Assembly (NCBI GenBank): GCA_016795145.1
Contig: JAEUII010000328.1
Coordinates: 1 to 48,375 of the forward strand
DNA from: Planctomycetaceae bacterium
GTDB lineage: Bacteria; Planctomycetota; Planctomycetia; Planctomycetales; Planctomycetaceae
DNA length: 48,375 nt
Reading direction: 5' to 3'
Below, one piece after another: positions 42,641-48,375 of this stretch. The translations under genes and the position numbers were made by a program. Every line of letters begins with the position of its first letter. Positions within the stretch are counted from its first letter, which is position 1. The notes below the pieces were generated by a model. The model was not told the DNA's origin, did not search any database, and saw nothing but the letters and a program-made list of their open reading frames with translations.

Positions 42641-44983
42641 TCAGCCGTCAGGCCTGCTTGTTTCACACTCGCCGCTTCGTTCACCTGACAGTCGATACAA
42701 CAATCCGCTCCGGCCATTCGTTCGGATAGAGACAGTTTCCAGATCACCCTGTTGAACCAGCGTGTCCACAAGAATCTGAAACGATTTGGCGTCCAGCTTC
42801 ATGCGCTTCAGCAGCGTACTGTGCGGCAGCGTTTGGCCGGGTGTTTCACTCAGCTTCTTGATCAGCCTGAGGCAATCACTGTGGAACGGATTTTCCGCGA
42901 CATGTCCCTCGGCCATAAACAGCATTCGCCGCGTCTGATGCAGCACGAAGGCGTCGGCCCATTCCACGGCATGGCTGCCAATCACAGGATTGAGATGGTT
43001 CTCACTGATCGCATAGAGCAACGCCAGCTTTCGAGTTTGCTCGTGCACACGTCCCCAGACAGTGGTGCCAACCGGGTCGCCTCTCGATTCAGCCGCTGAG
43101 TATTCGCTTTCCGCCAGTAAGCGTGAATTGTTGAGGAGATCTCGAGCCTCAGCAGTCGCCGGTACAATTCGCGGCTGGGGATGCCAGTACTCAAGATTTC
43201 CTGTTCCGGGATTGAATTCAGACCACCAGCGTGCCTGCTCAATGATGGCCTCTGGCGGATCAATAATTCCCGGAGTTCGCCCAGGGGTTCTTGGGCCGCT
43301 TTCCACAATCAACATGCGGGCAAAGAATCCGTTGGTCAACATTCGTTCCGACAGAGCGTTGTAATAGTGAGTTGGGATCGCTGTGCCGTAAACGACAAGA
43401 CACGGCTGGTCGATCACTCCGGGAGCTTCTTTTCCAGCCTTTCGGCGCATCGGAAAGATGCTGTTCGCTGACGAGTACATTGTCAGCAGTGTTCCCATGA
43501 TGTTCTCATGACGCGCATCTCGGGATTTGTTGATCGACTGCAATAATCCGTCGATTTCGTCCGTCTGAAACAAGATGGAAGGGGTCAGGTTGAGTGCATC
43601 CTGAATTCCCTCGCCGGAGGCAATTTTCTCTCCCAGGAGTTGGACGAGGCCAACTCGATGCAGAATTGCGGCGTTCACCTTTCGAGGAAAATCTTTGCCG
43701 GAAGATGAGAAGGCCAGCGCCAACAGATAGATGTTGGTCCGATTATCTGCTTCGTCCCGAACCTTGCGACCCGCCAGGACGGCCTGCAGAGCCATCGCAC
43801 CACAAAATGCCATCTGAACATTGGGGTAAGGGGCCAACTCCAAACAATGATCCATCACCGCCGAGACGAAGCCAGGCACGCGACATAAGGAGTCGGGCAT
43901 GGGGCCCGGATTCACCACGGCAGGACGAATTTGCGAAGTCGAAGGCGCGGCAACCATTGGAAACGCCGACAGATCGACGTCCGTTGACTCGTCCGTAACC
44001 GTCGCTTTGCGGGCGCGGGCCAACGTGCGAGCCATGTAGTCGGCACGGAGTGCTTTCTCCGGTTGCATGCCATGCCGGCGACGCCACGCCAGAATCAGTC
44101 GGGCCACTTCATTGTCCGTCCAGCCGCGCATCATCGCGATCGTGGCGAGACTCAGGTCATAGCCGCTGGCCGAGCTGTCACTGAGATCACTGCGTTTGCG
44201 ATCCCACGTCTCTCGGAAGACCGAACTCTCCAGAATCGCCGCGACGAGTTTGTCGGCCGGAGGTTCCGCATCCGAAGCGAGAGCGATCGGCAATTCGCAC
44301 GGATCAACGGGGGCAGCGACTCGAGGTGGTGACGAAGGCTTTTCCGTTGGCAGGTAGTTTTCAAAGTCATCGATCGAAAATCGTCGATCAAAATCCGCCT
44401 GCATCAACTGGACCGCGACGGGTGCAGCGGGATGCTTGCGGTTGACTGTGTTCGGCAGGCGCAGGACACGCGTCAGGTCACCAAGATTCTCAAGGGACCA
44501 GCCCAGCCGCTGTGCTGCCGTGCAGACCAGTTCGTGCCACGCCTTTGCCAGATGAGCCGCCTGGGTTCGTTCGCTGTCATCAGTGAACAGCCAGGGTTCA
44601 TGCAGCAGCCAGTACAGATGCCGGCCATGACCGCTGTCGACAATCATTGACGGCCGCAGCGGGAGTTCGGCCAGCAGTCGTTCAAAGTCGGATTCGTCGG
44701 TCGGTAGCGACTTGCCAGTGTGAGCGTCGCCAACGAAGTCGACGTCGGCCCACAAAGCAACGATACCGGCGATGTCTTCCTGCTTACCACGGCCGGCCGG
44801 AGTGCCCTGAATCAGGCCCACGCCGAAATAGACGTTCTGGGATTCTGCCAGCTTGGACGCCACCTTGCCGGCAGACTCCAGATCGCCAAAGAACCGCGCG
44901 CGACGTTCCGGAACCGTGAACAATGCCAAGCGGCGTTCGGTGGAAATCGAGGTTCCGAACATCCCTGCGAGGAAGTCTTCCAT
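42641..44983 (-). CDS. Primase-like / DUF3987 replication protein
   Basis: 780 aa. Start ATG at 44983, GGAGAG about 11 nt upstream. The N-terminus (about 1-220) resembles Rep/primase-type domains: WADVDFVG, then SMIVDSGHGRHLYWLLHEPW and GDLTRVLRLPNTVNRKHP. The middle and C-terminal part (about 370-700) is DUF3987-like, with a Walker-A-like FSSSGKDFPRKV, LFQTDEIDGLLQSI, CLVVYGTAIPTHYYNALSER and RMLIVESGPRTPGRTPG. It probably acts in replication or mobilisation of the element, with the helicase and RusA genes upstream on the strand. Two domains in one chain are usual in this group. Confidence 0.85.
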   Translation of the reverse strand: MEDFLAGMFGTSISTERRLALFTVPERRARFFGDLESAGKVASKLAESQNVYFGVGLIQGTPAGRGKQEDIAGIVALWADVDFVGDAHTGKSLPTDESDFERLLAELPLRPSMIVDSGHGRHLYWLLHEPWLFTDDSERTQAAHLAKAWHELVCTAAQRLGWSLENLGDLTRVLRLPNTVNRKHPAAPVAVQLMQADFDRRFSIDDFENYLPTEKPSSPPRVAAPVDPCELPIALASDAEPPADKLVAAILESSVFRETWDRKRSDLSDSSASGYDLSLATIAMMRGWTDNEVARLILAWRRRHGMQPEKALRADYMARTLARARKATVTDESTDVDLSAFPMVAAPSTSQIRPAVVNPGPMPDSLCRVPGFVSAVMDHCLELAPYPNVQMAFCGAMALQAVLAGRKVRDEADNRTNIYLLALAFSSSGKDFPRKVNAAILHRVGLVQLLGEKIASGEGIQDALNLTPSILFQTDEIDGLLQSINKSRDARHENIMGTLLTMYSSANSIFPMRRKAGKEAPGVIDQPCLVVYGTAIPTHYYNALSERMLTNGFFARMLIVESGPRTPGRTPGIIDPPEAIIEQARWWSEFNPGTGNLEYWHPQPRIVPATAEARDLLNNSRLLAESEYSAAESRGDPVGTTVWGRVHEQTRKLALLYAISENHLNPVIGSHAVEWADAFVLHQTRRMLFMAEGHVAENPFHSDCLRLIKKLSETPGQTLPHSTLLKRMKLDAKSFQILVDTLVQQGDLETVSIRTNGRSGLLYRLSGERSGECETSRPDG

Positions 44984-44989
44984 ACGACG

Positions 44990-45340
44990 TCAGTCTCTCC
45001 AGAGTTCTCTGGGAGTATCAGGATTCGGCAGCGGCTTTGTGTCGAGCCGCAACTGAAGTTCGCCCTTGTAGAATTCGAGCGCGTACTGAAACGAGTGACC
45101 GAACTCACACCAGAAATCCAGCGTGATCAGCGATCCTCGCGCGAGGAGAAACCGCTGGGTTGCCGACACTTGCGTCGATTCATGACTCACGACGGTTCGC
45201 GTCTGCCCCTGTTCGACAACCACTTCGGCAGGATGCACGTACGGGCAGGCGCAGACCGGACAGCACAAACGATCATTGTGTCCGTCATTACCAATGACAA
45301 AGCGGGTTGGAAAATCAGGACGCTGCAGAACAGCAAGCAT
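44990..45340 (-). CDS. Small zinc-ribbon protein
   Basis: 116 aa. AAGGAG is 6 nt before the ATG at 45340. A short zinc-ribbon-like motif CCPVCACPYVHP lies at about 27-38. The rest is soluble (SLITLDFWCEFGHSFQYALE, then FYKGELQLRLD). Two further residues, WCEFGH, may complete a metal site. It lies between the helicase (10 bp upstream) and the primase-like gene (6 bp downstream), so the three form one transcript. It could be a DNA-binding accessory of replication. Confidence 0.75.
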   Translation of the reverse strand: MLAVLQRPDFPTRFVIGNDGHNDRLCCPVCACPYVHPAEVVVEQGQTRTVVSHESTQVSATQRFLLARGSLITLDFWCEFGHSFQYALEFYKGELQLRLDTKPLPNPDTPRELWRD

Positions 45341-45350
45341 CGGCAACTCC

Positions 45351-47012
45351 TTAGAAGGGAACTTCGTCATCATCGGGAACAGTGGAAACAATGGATTCTT
45401 CGAGCCGACCTTCCGGTGCCGACCCGAGGTCATACTTCACAATGCGATCAAAGCGTTCGCCCGGAACACTGCGAACCGTGATCGCATGTGTCACTCGCAG
45501 CGCACCGGCATTCGCCAGCGTAACGGCCGCCTCAGCGGTGTCCGGGACCGGATCCGGCGATCGCTGTTGCCACCAGGCTTCCGCCTTCTGCCTGGCGTAA
45601 CCCGTGTGCTCGAAGCAGATGAATTCGGATTGCCAATGATTGAGACCCAACTGATAGTCGACGCGCATCGATTTCGGTGCGTCCGGTCCGGCATCCTTCT
45701 TCCTGTGAACGCGGTAGAAGATGTCGAGCACTTCATATTGCTCGTCGTTCGCTCCTGCGGACAGAATGCTGGCCTCCGTGGCCTGCGCTTCGTGTTTCTG
45801 TTTGTCCGGCGGCGGAAACGTGTAGCCGCAGTGCGGACAGGTCGCGTAGCCAGCCAGAATCATGGACTGACAGATCGGACACTCCTTCAACGGCGCCTCG
45901 CCGCCAGCGGCTTCCCGCTTTTCGATCTGGATCGCATCGACTGGTCCGTGGCGCAGCACGTTGCCGCCGAAGTCGAGTACCAGACAGTTCTGTTTCCCCG
46001 GAGCCAGACGGAAGCCGCGACCCACCATCTGGTAATACAGCCCCGGCGACATCGTGGGTCGCAGCAACACGACGCAGTCCACGTTCGGAGCATCAAAGCC
46101 CGTGGTCAGCACGTTGACGTTGCAAAGAAACCGCAAGTCGCCCGATTTGAAGCGTTCCAGCAGTCGATCGCGTTCACCGGAGGGAGTCTCTCCGGTCACG
46201 AAGCCACACTCGACGCCATGTTCGGTCTTCAGCCGCTGCGCGACATGCTGCCCGTGTCGGACACCGGAGGCGAAGATCAGCACAGATTTGCGATCCCGTG
46301 TTTGCTGCATCGTTTCCCGGCAGGCCGCTTCCACCAACTGTGGTTCGTCCATCAGCGATTCCAGCAGCCCGGCCACGAACTCTCCGCCACGGACCTGTAC
46401 GCCGCTGGTGTCCACCTTCTCGCGACCGGCCTTCGTGATCAGCGGAGACAGGTATCCCTGGACGATCAGTTCCCGAACACCGACCTCGTAGCAAATCTGG
46501 TTGAGAAATCCGTCGGGCGAGCAGATCCGCCCGGTTTTCAATCGATATGGAGTTGCCGTCAAACCGATGACCCGCAGCTGGGGATTGATCACTCTCAAGT
46601 CTGCCAGAAATCGGCGGTACATGCCTTCTTCATCCGGGTTGATCAGATGGCACTCATCGATGATCACGATGTCAAACGGCGGGAAGTCGCAGGCCTTCTT
46701 CCAGATCGATTGAATGCCGGCGAAAATGACGGGGTGAGTGCTGTCTTTCCGACGAAGCCCGGCAGAAAACAAACCAATCTTTAGCTGACCGTTAAGCTGC
46801 CGGAGCTTGTCAGCATTTTGTTCGAGCAGTTCCCGGCGATGAGCCAGAACCAGCACTCGTCCGTTCCAGCGAAGACTCACGTCGGCAGCCAGCTGTGCAA
46901 TCACCCAGCTCTTGCCAGCCCCTGTGGGCAGAACAACCACCGGATTGTCGTTTCGTTCCTGCAGGTGTTGATAGACCGCCTGCACGGCGTCATTTTGATA
47001 ATGCCGCAGCAT
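45351..47012 (-). CDS. DEAD/DEAH-type helicase
   Basis: 553 aa from the ATG at 47012, which follows the pentamer array and AAGG. A longer frame to 47117 would run through that array and lacks protein character. Helicase motifs: Walker A LPTGAGKS (about 28-35), LAHRRELLEQN (about 57-67), DECH (119-122), LTATP (151-155), LIFASGVRHGQHVA, LTTGFDAPNVDCVVLLRPT and YQMVGRGFR. A zinc ribbon follows (CPICQSM ... CPHCG). The C-terminal 130 residues are variable. It belongs to superfamily 2 and probably serves replication or repair in the element. Confidence 0.92.
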   Translation of the reverse strand: MLRHYQNDAVQAVYQHLQERNDNPVVVLPTGAGKSWVIAQLAADVSLRWNGRVLVLAHRRELLEQNADKLRQLNGQLKIGLFSAGLRRKDSTHPVIFAGIQSIWKKACDFPPFDIVIIDECHLINPDEEGMYRRFLADLRVINPQLRVIGLTATPYRLKTGRICSPDGFLNQICYEVGVRELIVQGYLSPLITKAGREKVDTSGVQVRGGEFVAGLLESLMDEPQLVEAACRETMQQTRDRKSVLIFASGVRHGQHVAQRLKTEHGVECGFVTGETPSGERDRLLERFKSGDLRFLCNVNVLTTGFDAPNVDCVVLLRPTMSPGLYYQMVGRGFRLAPGKQNCLVLDFGGNVLRHGPVDAIQIEKREAAGGEAPLKECPICQSMILAGYATCPHCGYTFPPPDKQKHEAQATEASILSAGANDEQYEVLDIFYRVHRKKDAGPDAPKSMRVDYQLGLNHWQSEFICFEHTGYARQKAEAWWQQRSPDPVPDTAEAAVTLANAGALRVTHAITVRSVPGERFDRIVKYDLGSAPEGRLEESIVSTVPDDDEVPF

Positions 47013-47021
47013 GAAAATTAT

Positions 47022-47079
47022 GCCTTGCCAAACCTCGAGCCACCATGCCACGCCGGGGCGCGCCGCAACTGGCCTCACC
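47022..47079 (-). repeat. NNNGG pentamer array upstream of the helicase gene
   Basis: Read on the minus strand, about eleven consecutive 5-bp units, most ending in GG, e.g. TGAGG, TGCGG, CCCGG, CGTGG, CATGG, CGAGG, TTTGG, CAAGG. The array stops 10 bp before the ATG at 47012. It does not encode a sensible protein. Confidence 0.75.
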
Positions 47080-47126
47080 AGGGCATGAAAGACACTGCTT
47101 CGGATTCCGGTTTTCACGAGTCGTGG

Positions 47127-47480
47127 TCAGTGGTTCTGAACATATTTTTCAATTTGAACACGTACGCCTCCTCCCGGCATGACCTCTCGGCGTTCGAGCA
47201 TCAGTCGGAAGATCTGTGAGTCGTCGTGATACGCTCCACCAAAGGCGAGCGCGTCAAGCAACGCCTTATTCAGGTTGTCGAGATCACGACGTCGACGATC
47301 CGGTGGAAAGAAATCAATGCGTACATCGAGCGGGCCAGTCATCGGTTGGACGCCGAGGATCTGCAGAATGTCGCACACCCGCTTGCGGTACTGGCGACCC
47401 TCGCGGCTGAGCAGCGTGCGATTGCCAACGCGTCTCCAGATGCGATTTGCTGAGGGTGGAATCGGAAGGTTGAGTTTCAC
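47127..47480 (-). CDS. rusA: RusA-type Holliday junction resolvase
   Basis: 117 aa, the usual RusA length. Starts with GTG at 47480, with GAGG 7 nt upstream. The family core is clear: LPIPPSANRIWRRVGNRTLL at the N-terminus, then the catalytic block PDRRRRDLDNLNKALLDALA with its two Asp, and FGGAYHDDSQIFRL with the third acidic pair. RusA enzymes are phage-type endonucleases that cut Holliday junctions. It is separated from the helicase by the pentamer array, and from the next gene by another array. Confidence 0.9.
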   Translation of the reverse strand: MKLNLPIPPSANRIWRRVGNRTLLSREGRQYRKRVCDILQILGVQPMTGPLDVRIDFFPPDRRRRDLDNLNKALLDALAFGGAYHDDSQIFRLMLERREVMPGGGVRVQIEKYVQNH

Positions 47481-47500
47481 CGGTCGACCTCAAAAAATAT

Positions 47501-47550
47501 GCCATTCCATGCCTCGCCCGACCCGACCTCACCACAGCGAACCAGACCAT
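47501..47550 (-). repeat. NNNGG pentamer array upstream of the RusA-type gene
   Basis: On the minus strand: CATGG, TCTGG, TTCGC, TGTGG, TGAGG, TCGGG twice, CGAGG, CATGG and AATGG, ten perfectly spaced 5-bp units, nine ending in GG. The array is followed by CATATTTTTTGAGG and the GTG start. Confidence 0.8.
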
Positions 47551-47639
47551 GGCTTTTTTGAACGAAAGCACCTCACCCGAACTGGCCGAAACTCAGGGGT
47601 TTCAACAGTCCGGAGGAGGAGCTGATTCAACCAGCCGCC

Positions 47640-48281
47640 TTAGTCATCGAGCACATCAAAATGAGCTATCTGGAATCGTCCGTACGTCGGACGAAAGTCG
47701 GCGAGACCAATGAGCCGCCCGGCATCGCTGACCATTCCCTGCAGCATGCCGCTGGAGACGTATTCCGGCAGATTCACCATCAGCAGGAACGAAGCCGACC
47801 ATCCCGCGTTGATGGCAGGCCGGACGCGGGTGATCCCGCTTCGCTGCACCTGAACGCGGCAACGGTGCTCGTAGTCCCAGTCCTTGATGCCGAGACTGGC
47901 AAGGGGAGTCAGGCTGATGACAGCCGCCTTGATCAGGTCCATGGCGCTCTTGCGCGGGGAACGCGGATCCTGACGAAACTTGGCTGCGGCAATGATGGAC
48001 TGCCGCAGGTACTCACCGGGGATACAGAGTTCCCCATCCATGTTGCGGTAAACATACGATTCGATGTCGTCTGTCTTCTTCGCCGCAGAGCCTTTGGCAG
48101 CTTTCGCCTTTGCCTCCACCGCCTCACAGTTCCAGCGGTGAAACAAAAGATCGGCGTCACCTCGGATCTGAACTTCCACTCGATACGGAATGGACAGTTC
48201 GAGAGTCTGCTTTCCGCCATTCGTCACATCCGGCCCAAGAGCCGAGTCTTTTCGGGGCTTCCCAGTCACCAACGTCGTCAT
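47640..48281 (-). CDS. Phage-type unknown protein
   Basis: 213 aa. GGAG is 6 nt before the ATG at 48281, four codons inside the ATG at 48293. The protein is mostly beta with short helices: IPYRVEVQIRGDADLLFHRW, then NMDGELCIPGEYLRQSIIAA and GWSASFLLMVNLPEYVSSGM. RSPRKSAMDLIKAAV lies in the middle. The pattern is common for conserved phage and integrated-element proteins of unknown role. It might bind nucleic acid, as it sits with a helicase and RusA. It is the last complete gene before the window edge. Confidence 0.7.
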   Translation of the reverse strand: MTTLVTGKPRKDSALGPDVTNGGKQTLELSIPYRVEVQIRGDADLLFHRWNCEAVEAKAKAAKGSAAKKTDDIESYVYRNMDGELCIPGEYLRQSIIAAAKFRQDPRSPRKSAMDLIKAAVISLTPLASLGIKDWDYEHRCRVQVQRSGITRVRPAINAGWSASFLLMVNLPEYVSSGMLQGMVSDAGRLIGLADFRPTYGRFQIAHFDVLDD

Positions 48282-48309
48282 CGATATCTCCATTGAAGAA
48301 TTGAAAAGG

Positions 48310-48366
48310 GCCTTGCCATACCTCAGCTTGCCGTGCCATCACTCGCCGCCACCGTGTCTCACCAGG
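48310..48366 (-). repeat. NNNGG pentamer array at the window edge
   Basis: Minus strand units include CCTGG, CACGG, GATGG, CACGG, TGAGG, TATGG and CAAGG in 5-bp steps, with one 6-bp step. It lies about 28 bp before the ATG at 48281. It may continue past the window. Confidence 0.7.
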
Positions 48367-48375
48367 TCGTGGTGG

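Noticed and set aside
47013..47117. N-terminal extension of the helicase
   Set aside because: It translates the pentamer array; helicase homology starts at the ATG at 47012.
47022..48366. CRISPR array reading of the pentamer repeats
   Set aside because: Units are 5 bp without spacers and always precede genes; no cas genes nearby.

Overview
The window looks like part of a planctomycete genome (inference). The signs are small secreted cysteine-rich proteins, Asp-box and TRASH-like proteins next to metal pumps, a serine recombinase beside a HARE-HTH gene, and many lineage-specific proteins. No rRNA, CRISPR array or complete tRNA was found. Most genes have a clear AGGAG-type ribosome binding site, which was used to correct several starts.

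Region 1 (1-16.85 kb) is a metal-handling island, probably copper or silver. On the minus strand at its left edge are secreted proteins built from a repeated TRASH-like domain (LGSMG...CCxxC) and a Ser/Tyr/Asn-rich secreted protein. On the plus strand follow a His-tailed Cys protein, an ECF sigma factor with an anti-sigma factor that carries a Cys-rich outer domain, three Cys-rich small proteins (one with metallothionein-like CC pairs every 7 residues), TRASH lipoproteins, an Asp-box protein, a His-rich lipoprotein, a double-length RND adaptor and a CusA-like RND pump.

Region 2 (16.9-27.4 kb, minus strand) is a second metal module, probably for divalent metals. It has a P1B-type ATPase, a secreted HMA protein, a lipoprotein with WCxEH motifs, a CzcA-type RND pump with an intact DFG..D..E proton relay, its adaptor (also with WCxEH motifs) and three small secreted proteins. 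Debris of another P-type ATPase and of an FtsX/MacB-type permease lies between the two modules. No outer-membrane channel gene is present for either pump.

Region 3 (27.7-37.3 kb, minus strand) holds a DUF932 gene with a small partner and a tight four-gene operon of unknown function. All four products have membrane segments, and the two middle ones are paralogues with a shared C-terminal domain. The region ends at a 3' fragment of a tRNA-Met(CAT) gene with its terminator. This is the expected right junction of an element inserted in a tRNA gene, so regions 1-3 may form one genomic island whose intact tRNA and integrase lie left of the window (inference).

Region 4 (37.7-48.4 kb) begins with small host-like or remnant genes: an orphan antitoxin, an unknown 79-aa protein and an HTH-like 397-aa protein. 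It then enters a second mobile element read on the minus strand: a large serine recombinase, a HARE-HTH protein, a primase-like/DUF3987 protein, a zinc-ribbon protein, a DEAD/DEAH helicase, a RusA-type resolvase and a phage-type unknown protein. Three genes here are each preceded by an array of 5-bp NNNGG units, and a noncoding 490-bp segment carries inverted GGGGTGAAAGAAG elements. Both are unexplained.
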